The notes beneath the pieces were generated by a model. That model had not been told where the DNA came from and did no database searches. It was given only the letters and a program-made list of their open reading frames with translations. A program made the translations under genes and the position numbers. Shown here piece by piece: positions 1-5,738 of a DNA stretch of 6,233 bases. The DNA comes from an uncultured Oscillospiraceae bacterium (lineage in GTDB: Bacteria; Bacillota; Clostridia; Oscillospirales; Oscillospiraceae): NCBI GenBank assembly GCA_904398675.1, contig CAJFPI010000120.1, positions 1 to 6,233 on the forward strand. The letters are read 5' to 3'. Position 1 is the stretch's first letter. Every line of letters begins with the position of its first letter.

Positions 1-136
1 GATGGAGCTGCTGGACTTCTCCGTGGACGCCCTGGTGTTCCCGGACCGGGGAAGGACGGACGTCCTCCATACCGGGGGGCTGACGGAGCGGCAGGTGGAG
101 GCCCTGTCCCGGCTGATCGACGCCATGAAAGAATAA
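1..136 (+). CDS. C-terminal fragment of an unrecognised protein
   Basis: Only the last 44 codons are visible, in the frame starting at base 2 and ending in TAA at 134-136. The visible peptide begins MELLDFSVDALVFPDRG and ends LSRLIDAMKE. The Met at the window edge may be internal, because nothing upstream can be seen to test for a ribosome binding site. Codon use (mostly G or C in third position) matches the neighbouring genes, and a strong terminator hairpin starts inside the stop codon; both argue for a genuine gene end. The final segment looks like a short amphipathic helix. There are no cysteine motifs, membrane segments or recognisable catalytic signatures. I do not recognise the family and assign no function. 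It converges on recR. Confidence 0.6.
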   Translation, partial: MELLDFSVDALVFPDRGRTDVLHTGGLTERQVEALSRLIDAMKE

Positions 137-173
137 AACAGCGGCTTGCGACGCGTGCGCAAACCGCTGTTTT
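135..173. terminator. Bidirectional intrinsic terminator between the left-edge gene and recR
   Basis: Arms AAAACAGCGG (135-144) and CCGCTGTTTT (164-173) are exact reverse complements. They continue, after one C/A mismatch (145/163), with TTGCG (146-150) pairing CGCAA (158-162), around a 7-nt loop. T-runs follow the stem on both strands (TTTT then GTTGTTT on plus; the complementary A-run gives TTTT on minus). It overlaps the stop codon of the plus-strand gene and lies 25 bp past the recR stop, so it can end both convergent transcripts. Confidence 0.88.
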
Positions 174-197
174 GTTGTTTCACTCCCGGCGCCGCCC

Positions 198-797
198 TCA
201 GATCTCCTGCCGCCCCTCCAGGGCCCGCATCAGCGTGGCGTCGTCGGCAAATTCCAGGTGGCCCCCCACGGGGATGCCGTAGGCCAGGCGGGTCACCTTC
301 ACGCCGAAGGGCCGCAGCAGCCGGGCCAGGTACATGGCCGTGGCCTCCCCTTCGGTGTCGGGGTTGGTGGCCATGATGACCTCCCGGATCTCCCCCTTGC
401 TCACCCGCTCCAGCAGGGACTTGATCTGCAGATCGTCCGGCCCCACATGGTTCATGGGGCTGATGACGCCGTGGAGCACATGGTAGAGGCCATTGTACTC
501 CCGGGAGCGCTCCATGGCCGCCACGTCCCGGGGATCCGCCACCACGCAGACCACCGAGGGGTCCCGGCGCTGGGAGGCGCAGATGGGACACAGCCCCCCG
601 GCGGTGAGGTTCTGGCACACCGGGCAGCAGGTGACGGATTTTTTGGCGTCCACAATGGCGTCGGCAAATTCCTGGGCCTCCTCCATGCTGAGGTCCAGCA
701 CATAAAAGGCCAGCCGCTGGGCGCTCTTTCCGCCGATGCCCGGCAGCCTGGCAAACTGCTCCACCAGCTTTTCCAGCGGAGCGGGGAAGTATTCCAT
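198..797 (-). CDS. recR: Recombination mediator protein RecR
   Basis: This 199-residue protein has the normal RecR length. In the cytoplasm RecR, with RecO (and RecF), helps load RecA onto SSB-coated single-stranded DNA at gaps and stalled forks. Residues 1-50 carry the N-terminal helix-hairpin-helix region (LARLPGIGGKSAQRLA-like, about 15-30). A four-cysteine zinc site follows: C58-x2-C61 and C70-x2-C73 (CPVC and CPIC). A Toprim domain spans about 79-175, with the acidic VVADPRD stretch and the ATNPDTEGEATAMYL motif. The C-terminal RLAYGIPVGGHLEFADDATL signature (about 170-189) is also characteristic. The start at 797 is supported by AAGGAG at 806-811, 8 nt upstream. The gene lies 12 nt behind rpe and shares its transcript. 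In many Firmicutes recR instead follows dnaX and a YbaB-family gene, neither of which is adjacent here. All key residues are present. Confidence 0.97.
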   Translation of the reverse strand: MEYFPAPLEKLVEQFARLPGIGGKSAQRLAFYVLDLSMEEAQEFADAIVDAKKSVTCCPVCQNLTAGGLCPICASQRRDPSVVCVVADPRDVAAMERSREYNGLYHVLHGVISPMNHVGPDDLQIKSLLERVSKGEIREVIMATNPDTEGEATAMYLARLLRPFGVKVTRLAYGIPVGGHLEFADDATLMRALEGRQEI

Positions 798-805
798 GGG
801 TCTCT

Positions 806-811
806 CTCCTT
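806..811 (-). promoter_or_regulatory. recR ribosome binding site overlapping the rpe stop codon
   Basis: On the minus strand the sequence reads TAAGGAGAGAGACCCATG. The rpe stop TAA (812-810) supplies the first bases of the AAGGAG Shine-Dalgarno of recR, which sits 8 nt before the recR ATG. The arrangement suggests translational coupling or reinitiation by ribosomes finishing rpe, and no independent recR promoter is visible in the 12-nt gap. Confidence 0.85.
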
Positions 812-1463
812 ATCCTCTCAATGCCCGGATCCGCCCGGGAATGTCGTCGGCCATGTACACCGCGCTGCCCGCCACCAGAACATTGGCGCCGTTTGCAATG
901 GCGGTCCTGCAGGTGTCCGGGCCGATGCCGCCGTCCACCTCCAGCTCACACTCCGGGCGGCGCTGGTCGATCCACTGCCGGAGGGTGCGGAGCTTTGGCA
1001 TCATGTCCGCCATGAACTTCTGCCCCCCGAATCCCGGCTCCACCGTCATCACCAGCACCATGTCGCACTGCTCCAGGAAGGGGAGCGCGGCCTCCGCCGG
1101 CGTTTTGGGCTTGAGCACCACGCCGGCCCGTTTCCCCTTCCCGTGGATCCGCTCCAGGCAGCGGGCGGTGTTCTCCTCCGTGTCCGCCTCCACATGGACC
1201 GTCACCAGGTCCGCCCCGGCCTCGCAGAAGTCCTCCACATACCGGAGGGGCCTGTCGATCATCAGGTGCACGTCCAGGGGCAGGTTTGTCACCGCCCGGA
1301 TGGAGCGGACCACCGGCTGGCCGATGGTGATGTTGGGGACAAAGAGGCCGTCCATTACATCCACATGGAGATAGTCGGCCCCGCCCTCCGCCACGGCGCG
1401 GATGTCCCGCTCCAGATTGGCAAAATCGGCGGAGAGGATGGAAGGCGCTATTTTAATCGTCAT
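810..1463 (-). CDS. rpe: Ribulose-phosphate 3-epimerase
   Basis: This cytoplasmic TIM-barrel enzyme interconverts D-ribulose 5-phosphate and D-xylulose 5-phosphate in the non-oxidative pentose phosphate pathway. From the chosen start it has 217 residues, typical of the family. Visible signatures are PSILSADF (7-14), HVDVMDG (33-39), DVHLMI (64-69), VEPGFGGQKF (141-150) and VDGGI (176-180). H33, D35, H66 and D177 match the conserved metal-binding and catalytic acid/base positions, and AGS (198-200) matches the C-terminal phosphate-binding loop. Two adjacent ATGs are possible (1466 and 1463). The second is preferred because GGAAAGGA at 1471-1478 lies 7 nt from it and only 4 nt from the first. 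The frame stays open for 60 codons upstream, but that stretch has no family similarity and lies in a structured leader. Transcription probably starts near 1741 and continues into recR. Confidence 0.97.
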   Translation of the reverse strand: MTIKIAPSILSADFANLERDIRAVAEGGADYLHVDVMDGLFVPNITIGQPVVRSIRAVTNLPLDVHLMIDRPLRYVEDFCEAGADLVTVHVEADTEENTARCLERIHGKGKRAGVVLKPKTPAEAALPFLEQCDMVLVMTVEPGFGGQKFMADMMPKLRTLRQWIDQRRPECELEVDGGIGPDTCRTAIANGANVLVAGSAVYMADDIPGRIRALRG

Positions 1464-1466
1464 CAT

Positions 1467-1741
1467 GGTATCCTTTCCGGGGAAATCCCCACTCCTGCGG
1501 CGGACAGCCTCATCCGGGACCCGCGTGCCGCCGCACCGCCCCGGGCCCCCTGACATAAGATACGGTAAGTGGCAAGCTGGACGGCAGGGGGCGGTACACT
1601 TGTATCCCGCGCAGCCATGCGCCCCGCGCCTGACCTGCCGGACACGCCACATGAGATAGGGGGCCGGCGGCCGTATGCCGCCGGCCCCCGGTGTGATGCG
1701 CCGGGGGCCGCCATCTGCGGCAGGTGGAATCTATGGAATCT
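1467..1741 (-). promoter_or_regulatory. Long structured 5' leader of rpe-recR
   Basis: If the minus-strand promoter at 1748-1776 is used, about 275 nt are transcribed before the rpe start. The leader is rich in inverted repeats: two overlapping GC hairpins at 1659-1710, and beyond them a long-range pairing of GTGGC (1646-1650) with GCCAC (1569-1573) enclosing CGGCAGG (1634-1640) with CCTGCCG (1582-1588). Inside that is a small GCGCA-TGGC-TGCGC hairpin (1610-1623). I tried to match it to TPP, SAM, cobalamin, FMN, THF, T-box, 6S, SRP and RNase P signatures and found none. It holds no convincing gene on either strand. It could be a regulatory leader, a small RNA on either strand, or a degraded GC-rich spacer. 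Confidence 0.5.
1659..1710. repeat. Two overlapping, mutually exclusive GC hairpins
   Basis: GGGGGCCGGCGGC (1659-1671) and GCCGCCGGCCCCC (1677-1689) form a perfect 13-bp stem with the loop CGTAT. CGGCCCCCGG (1682-1691) and CCGGGGGCCG (1701-1710) form a perfect 10-bp stem with a 9-nt loop. The two stems compete for bases 1682-1689, so only one can form at a time. No T-run follows on either strand, so neither is a standard intrinsic terminator. On the minus strand they lie 30-80 nt into the rpe leader. They are upstream of the plus-strand promoter and so outside the hydrogenase transcript. Confidence 0.8.
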
Positions 1742-1747
1742 GCTGTT

Positions 1748-1776
1748 ATTATATAGGATGGCGGGGGAAAATACAA
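1748..1776 (-). promoter_or_regulatory. Sigma-A-type promoter for rpe-recR
   Basis: On the minus strand, TTGTAT (1776-1771) and TATAAT (1753-1748) are separated by exactly 17 bp. The -10 box is perfect and the -35 box matches TTGACA at four of six positions. Transcription would begin near 1741. It is one of the few AT-rich spots in a GC-rich spacer and is back to back with the hydrogenase promoter; the two -35 boxes are 24 bp apart. Confidence 0.75.
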
Positions 1777-1800
1777 GGGGATGCGGCGGGGGGAAAGAGG

Positions 1801-1829
1801 TTGACCCGGAGCGGATTTTCCCCTATAAT
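1801..1829 (+). promoter_or_regulatory. Near-consensus sigma-A promoter for the hydrogenase gene
   Basis: TTGACC (1801-1806) and TATAAT (1824-1829) are separated by 17 bp, with five of six and six of six consensus matches. Transcription should begin near 1836, giving a 5' leader of about 49 nt before the ATG at 1885. The near-perfect boxes predict strong constitutive expression unless a repressor acts, for instance at the palindrome at 1829-1852. Confidence 0.88.
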
Positions 1830-1852
1830 GCATGCTGAGAAGGATTCATGCA
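1829..1852. promoter_or_regulatory. Inverted repeat over the transcription start, candidate operator
   Basis: TGCATG (1829-1834) and CATGCA (1847-1852) are exact reverse complements separated by 12 bp, centred near the predicted +1 of the hydrogenase promoter. The left arm begins on the last base of the -10 box. It would therefore act as DNA rather than as an RNA hairpin, and a dimeric repressor bound here would block initiation. A 6-bp palindrome can arise by chance, and I do not recognise it as a known operator. Confidence 0.4.
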
Positions 1853-1867
1853 GAAGATCTGCGACGG

Positions 1868-1874
1868 AAAGGAG
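1868..1874 (+). promoter_or_regulatory. Ribosome binding site deciding the hydrogenase start
   Basis: AAAGGAG at 1868-1874 lies 10 nt upstream of ATG 1885 and fixes the start. The frame is open for 70 codons further upstream (to 1675), but that stretch crosses the promoter and cannot all be translated from the mapped transcript. Confidence 0.85.
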
Positions 1875-1884
1875 AACAGCAGCT

Positions 1885-3396
1885 ATGAGAGGAATCCCAT
1901 CGTCTGTCACCAGTATCCGCAAGAAGGTCTTTACCGAGGTGGCCCGCATGGCCTATGACGGGGCCTATGACCGCATGGAGGCCCTGCCCTATGCCATCGT
2001 CCCCGGGGACACGGCCAAATACCGGGAGTCCATCTTCCTGGAGCGGGCCATCGCCGGCGAGCGGGTGCGCCTGGCCATGGGCCTGCCGCTGCGGCCGGTG
2101 GACCAGCACACCGTTCTCAGCGAGGGCGTCACCGAGAGCGCCATCGCGGAGAAATACTATGATCCGCCGCTGATCAACATTATCAACTTCGCCTGCCACG
2201 CCTGCCCCACCCGGCAGTACCGCGTGACGGAGTACTGCCAGGGCTGCCTGGCCCAGTCCTGCCACCAGGTCTGCCCCAAAAACGCCATCCGCTTTGTCAA
2301 CGGCAAGTGCTATATCAAGCAGGACCAGTGCGTCAAGTGCGGACGCTGCGCCGAGGCCTGCCCCTACAACGCCATCATCAAGCTGGAGCGGCCCTGCGAG
2401 AAGGCCTGCGGCGTAAACGCCATCAGCGCCGGCGAGCGGGGCATCGCCAAGATCGACTACGACAAGTGCGTCTCCTGCGGCATGTGCCTGGTCAACTGCC
2501 CCTTCGGCGCCATTGTGGACAAGGGGCAGATCTTCCAGCTGATCCACTCCATCAAGCGGGGGGACCGGGTGGTGGCCATTGTGGCCCCGGCCTTCCTGGG
2601 CCAGTTCGGCCCTGACGCCACCCCCGAGCGGATCACGCCCGCCATGAAACTGCTGGGCTTTTCCGACGTGGTGGAGGTGGCGGTGGGGGCGGATCTGTGC
2701 ACCATCGAGGAGGCCAAGGACTTCTTGGAGGAGGTGCCGGACAAGATCCCCTTTATGGGGACAAGCTGCTGCCCCTCCTGGTCTGTGATGGCCAAAAAGC
2801 TCTTCCCGGAGTTCAAGGACACCATCTCCATGGCCCTCACCCCCATGGTGCTCACCGCCCGGCTGCAGAAGAAGAAGGACCCGGGCTGCCGGGTGTGCTT
2901 TATCGGCCCCTGCGCCGCCAAAAAGCTGGAGGCCAGCCGCCGCTCCATCCGCAGCGATGTGGACTTTGTGCTGACCTTTGAGGAGCTGCAGGGCATGTTC
3001 GAGGCAAAGGACGTCCGCTTTGCGGACATCCCCAAGGAGGATGAGGTCCCCTTCCACGAGGCTACCGGCGCGGGCCGGGGCTTTGCCGTCTCCGGCGGCG
3101 TGGCCGGCGCGGTGGTGGACGCCATCCACCGCCTGGACCCGGAGCGGGAGGTGAAGGTGGTCTGCGCCGAGGGGCTGGACAACTGCAAAAAGATGCTCAT
3201 GGCCGCCAAGGCCGGCAAGTACAACGGCTATCTGCTGGAGGGCATGGCCTGCCCCGGCGGATGCGTGGCCGGCGCGGGGACCATCCAGCCCATCAACAAG
3301 AGCGCCGCCGCCATCAGCCGCTACAAGCAGGCCGCCCAGCGGCAGAACGCGCTGGACTCCCAGTATGAGCTGACCCTCCCGGAGCTGGAGGAGTAA
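1885..3396 (+). CDS. Monomeric [FeFe]-hydrogenase, group B-like
   Basis: This 503-residue protein should catalyse 2H+ + 2e- <-> H2 in the cytoplasm, probably using reduced ferredoxin to discard fermentative electrons. An N-terminal region of about 100 residues precedes a cysteine-rich iron-sulfur block. That block includes HACP (105-108), C118-x2-C121-x4-C126-x3-C130, C149-x2-C152-x2-C155-x3-C159, C171-x3-C175 and C195-x2-C198-x2-C201-x3-C205, enough for about three to four [4Fe-4S] clusters. The H-cluster domain shows all three signatures: L1 TSCCPSW (293-299), L2 GPCAAKK (341-347) and L3 EGMACPGGCVAGAG (452-465). Predicted cluster ligands are C296, C343, C456 and C460, and the proton-relay cysteine is C295. 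The RPCEKAC spacing, the Gly at the usual Met of L2 and the order of domains resemble HydDB group B enzymes of gut anaerobes rather than group A. Tandem stops TAA-TAG end the gene. No HydE, HydF or HydG maturase gene is nearby. The hydrogenase call is very safe; the subgroup is inferred from remembered family sequences. Confidence 0.93.
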   Translation: MRGIPSSVTSIRKKVFTEVARMAYDGAYDRMEALPYAIVPGDTAKYRESIFLERAIAGERVRLAMGLPLRPVDQHTVLSEGVTESAIAEKYYDPPLINIINFACHACPTRQYRVTEYCQGCLAQSCHQVCPKNAIRFVNGKCYIKQDQCVKCGRCAEACPYNAIIKLERPCEKACGVNAISAGERGIAKIDYDKCVSCGMCLVNCPFGAIVDKGQIFQLIHSIKRGDRVVAIVAPAFLGQFGPDATPERITPAMKLLGFSDVVEVAVGADLCTIEEAKDFLEEVPDKIPFMGTSCCPSWSVMAKKLFPEFKDTISMALTPMVLTARLQKKKDPGCRVCFIGPCAAKKLEASRRSIRSDVDFVLTFEELQGMFEAKDVRFADIPKEDEVPFHEATGAGRGFAVSGGVAGAVVDAIHRLDPEREVKVVCAEGLDNCKKMLMAAKAGKYNGYLLEGMACPGGCVAGAGTIQPINKSAAAISRYKQAAQRQNALDSQYELTLPELEE

Positions 3397-3418
3397 TAGG
3401 CGGCGGAAACAGTCACAA

Positions 3419-3505
3419 AAGAGGCCCGTGCCTTTTCTGACAGGGAGCTGCGGCCTGCGCGCGGGAGGCCGCACCCCACGCCAAAAAGCGGCAAAGCCGT
3501 TTCTT
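3419..3505 (+). terminator. Weak terminator candidates downstream of the hydrogenase
   Basis: Two modest hairpins could end the hydrogenase transcript. AAGAGGC (3419-3425) pairs GCCTTTT (3430-3436) with one G-U pair. AAGCGGC (3486-3492) pairs GCCGTTT (3496-3502), also with one G-U pair, and is followed by CTT. Between them TGCGGCCT (3449-3456) pairs perfectly with AGGCCGCA (3466-3473), without a T-run. None is as convincing as the terminators at the two ends of the window, so read-through into the downstream gene is plausible. Confidence 0.4.
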
Positions 3506-3512
3506 GACGTGC

Positions 3513-3543
3513 CGGCCGCCCCCGCCTCTGGCGGGGGCGGCCG
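3513..3543. repeat. Perfect 14-bp GC hairpin upstream of the LtaS-like gene
   Basis: CGGCCGCCCCCGCC (3513-3526) and GGCGGGGGCGGCCG (3530-3543) are exact reverse complements with the 3-nt loop TCT. The stem is almost pure G-C. It is followed by TAATACGC rather than a T-run, and it ends 15 nt before the Shine-Dalgarno GGGAGG (3559-3564). It may be an mRNA-stabilising or processing structure in the leader or intercistronic region, or a Rho-independent stop whose T-run has been lost. Confidence 0.75.
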
Positions 3544-3573
3544 TAATACGCATTCACAGGGAGGCGCCATCTT

Positions 3574-5631
3574 ATGGCAAAGCGTTTTCCTTCGCTGCCG
3601 GTTTCTCTGGCGGCACTGATCCGATCCACACTGTTTTTCTATCTGGCGATCCTCTATGGCGACCTGGTGGTGAAGATTTGCACCCTGGGGGAGCTGACGG
3701 TGCGGGGCTGCCTGATGACGGGGCTGTTCAGCCTCTCCTGGGCCTTTGTCCTGGGGCTGCTGTGCACCGCCGTTCCGCGGCGGGCAGGCCGGGTGCTGCT
3801 CCCGGTGACCACAGCGGTGCTCTCCGTGTGGATGGGCGCCCAGGTGGTGTACTACGATCTCTTCCGCACCTACCTCTCCCTCTTCTCCGTCACCAAGGCG
3901 GGGATGGTGGTGGGGAGCTTTTTGAACCAGGCGGTGATGGGCATTGCGGACAACTGGTTCCCCATTCTCTTCCTGCTGCTGCCGGTGGCCTCGGCCCTGG
4001 ACTGGCGGGACAGGCTGCTGTCCGGCCGGGAGCAGGCCACGGTGAAGGGAAAGCTGGGGTGGCTGGGGGGTGCCGGGCTGACCCACTGTGTGGCCCTGGC
4101 CATCGTGCTGCTGTCCAATTCCGGGACCATGTCCCTGCGCTACCTCTACGAGAGCTCCGCCGCGCCGGAGCTGATGGTGGCCAACTTCGGCATGCTTACC
4201 GCCACCCGGCTCAACGCCCAGCACACCCTGATGGGTGCGCCGGAGCCGGAGGAGGACGGCGGCGCGGCCCTGGATGCGCTGCTGGAGGAGGAGAGCCCGG
4301 AGGAGCCGGAGATCCCGCCCCCGCCGGAGGAGCCGGAGGAGCCGGCCTACGGCGATAACGCCCTGCCCATCGACTTCGGGGCCATGGCGGACTCCACAGA
4401 GGATGAGACCCTCAAAGCCATGGACGAATACTTTTCCTCCGTGGAACCCACGCAGAAAAACGCCTGGACCGGCTACTTCGAGGGCAAAAATCTGATCTGG
4501 ATCGTGGCAGAGAGCTACAGCGGGGAGATCGCCATCGACCCGGAGCTGACCCCCACCCTCTATCGGCTGAGCCGGGAGGGGTTCCAGTTTGAGAACTTCT
4601 ACACGCCCCTCTGGGGTGTTTCCACCAGCGACGGGGAGTATGTCACCACCACCGGGCTGCTGCCGAAAAGCGGTGTGTGGAGCTATCTCCGCTCTGCGGA
4701 AAACGACATGCCCTTCGGCTTTGGCCATCTCTTCTCCCAGCGGGGCTACCGCGCCCTGGCCTTCCACAACCACACCTACACCTACTACGGCCGGGACCAG
4801 TCCCACCCCAACATGGGCTATGAGTACTACGGCCTGGGCAACGGCCTGGATGTTACCGCTACCTGGCCGGAGTCGGATGTGGAGATGATGGAGAAGTCCG
4901 TCCCCATGTACATAGATGAGGACCATTTCATGGTCTATTACCTCACCGTCAGCGGCCATATGAATTACAGCTTCACCGGCAATGCCATCGCCTATCAGAA
5001 CAAGGCGCTGGTGGAGGATCTGCCCTGCAGCGAGGAGGCCCAGGCCTATCTTGCCACCCAGATCGAGCTGGACCGGGCGGTGGCCTATCTGATCGAGCAG
5101 CTGGAGGCGGCGGGAAAGCTGGAGGACACGGTGATCGTCCTCTCCGGGGACCACTACCCCTACGGTCTTTCCACCGAAAGCTACAACGAGCTTTTGGGCC
5201 ACGAGGTGGACCCGGTCTTCGAGCAGTACAAGAGCAGGCTCCTGCTGTGGAGCGGGGACATGACCGAGCCGGTGAAGGTGGAGAAGTTCTGCTCCAGCCT
5301 GGATATCATGCCCACCCTGGCAAACCTCTTCGCCCTGCCCTATGACTCCCGGCTGGTGATGGGCCGGGACATCCTCTCCGATGCGCCGGGGCGGGTGATC
5401 TTCTCGGACTACAGTTTCCTCACAGACGCCGGGGCCTACGACGCCTCCCAGGATCTCTATACCGCCTGGGACGGCGATGCCGCCGACACGGAGGATATCC
5501 GGGCCATCCTGGAGGAGATCGGTCAGCAGTTCACCTATTCTGCGCTGATTTTGGATACGAATTACTACCACCATGTCCTCCCGGACGGCATCCAGGCGCT
5601 GCTGGAGGAGCCCGGGGGGACTGTGGAATAA
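3574..5631 (+). CDS. LtaS-like membrane phosphoglycerol transferase (LTA synthase/sulfatase family)
   Basis: This 685-residue integral membrane enzyme has the architecture of lipoteichoic acid synthase, which transfers glycerol phosphate from phosphatidylglycerol onto a glycolipid-anchored polymer outside the membrane. About five hydrophobic segments are visible (roughly 12-33, 44-66, 72-96, 122-141, 163-182). An acidic Glu/Pro-rich linker (222-258) and an extracellular sulfatase-fold domain (about 305-610) follow. By analogy with Staphylococcus aureus LtaS, E313 (VAESYSG), T351 (STSDGEY), D526 and H527 (LSGDHYPYG) fit the metal site and nucleophilic threonine, while H398, R407 and H462 (SGHMNYSF) fit the substrate pocket; Tyr405 replaces the usual Trp. 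GGGAGG at 3559-3564, 9 nt upstream, supports the start. No clear promoter is visible in the 177-bp spacer, so co-transcription with the hydrogenase is possible. The exact polymer made is unknown; another sulfatase-fold phosphotransferase role cannot be excluded. Confidence 0.88.
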   Translation: MAKRFPSLPVSLAALIRSTLFFYLAILYGDLVVKICTLGELTVRGCLMTGLFSLSWAFVLGLLCTAVPRRAGRVLLPVTTAVLSVWMGAQVVYYDLFRTYLSLFSVTKAGMVVGSFLNQAVMGIADNWFPILFLLLPVASALDWRDRLLSGREQATVKGKLGWLGGAGLTHCVALAIVLLSNSGTMSLRYLYESSAAPELMVANFGMLTATRLNAQHTLMGAPEPEEDGGAALDALLEEESPEEPEIPPPPEEPEEPAYGDNALPIDFGAMADSTEDETLKAMDEYFSSVEPTQKNAWTGYFEGKNLIWIVAESYSGEIAIDPELTPTLYRLSREGFQFENFYTPLWGVSTSDGEYVTTTGLLPKSGVWSYLRSAENDMPFGFGHLFSQRGYRALAFHNHTYTYYGRDQSHPNMGYEYYGLGNGLDVTATWPESDVEMMEKSVPMYIDEDHFMVYYLTVSGHMNYSFTGNAIAYQNKALVEDLPCSEEAQAYLATQIELDRAVAYLIEQLEAAGKLEDTVIVLSGDHYPYGLSTESYNELLGHEVDPVFEQYKSRLLLWSGDMTEPVKVEKFCSSLDIMPTLANLFALPYDSRLVMGRDILSDAPGRVIFSDYSFLTDAGAYDASQDLYTAWDGDAADTEDIRAILEEIGQQFTYSALILDTNYYHHVLPDGIQALLEEPGGTVE

Positions 5632-5650
5632 GCGGCACGCGCCGGCAGGC

Positions 5651-5678
5651 CCGGACGGCTGGGCAATGCCCGGTCCGG
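5651..5678. repeat. Interrupted GC hairpin after the LtaS-like gene
   Basis: CCGGAC (5651-5656) pairs GTCCGG (5673-5678), and inside it GGGC (5661-5664) pairs GCCC (5668-5671) around an AAT loop. It starts 19 nt after the stop codon. It is followed on the plus strand by an A-run, so it is not a plus-strand terminator. It could protect the mRNA 3' end. Confidence 0.55.
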
Positions 5679-5719
5679 AAAAATAAAAATGCCGCTGCTT
5701 TTCCCCTGCGCAGCAGCGG
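5679..5719 (-). terminator. Minus-strand intrinsic terminator, backup for mreB
   Basis: Read on the minus strand, CCGCTGCT (5719-5712) and AGCAGCGG (5699-5692) form an 8-bp stem with a 12-nt loop. The stem is followed by CA, five T, A and five T (5691-5679). It would stop transcripts that read through the mreB terminator before they run antisense into the LtaS-like gene. Confidence 0.65.
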
Positions 5720-5738
5720 AAAAGTCCTCGCTGCGCTT

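Noticed and set aside
258..1553. Plus-strand open frame of 431 codons antisense to recR and rpe
   Set aside because: Same GC3 shadow effect; the sense strand encodes two unmistakable families and the antisense product has no recognisable domain or ribosome binding site.
1567..1640. Possible T-box or SRP-like motifs (GTGTACCGC, CAGGTCAGG) in the rpe leader
   Set aside because: The T-box core AGGGTGGTACCGCG and the SRP GGAAGGAAGCA loop are both absent; the matches are short and out of structural context.
1464..1652. Extension of rpe by about 63 residues to an upstream ATG
   Set aside because: The extension has no similarity to the epimerase fold, is rich in Arg, Gly and Cys, lies in a structured leader, and the internal start has a good Shine-Dalgarno and gives the normal family length.
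1848..1958. Short open frame of 36 codons in the hydrogenase leader, overlapping its start
   Set aside because: Its AAGGA-like site is only 3 nt from the ATG, composition is unremarkable, and the overlap with a well-supported start makes a real leader peptide unlikely.
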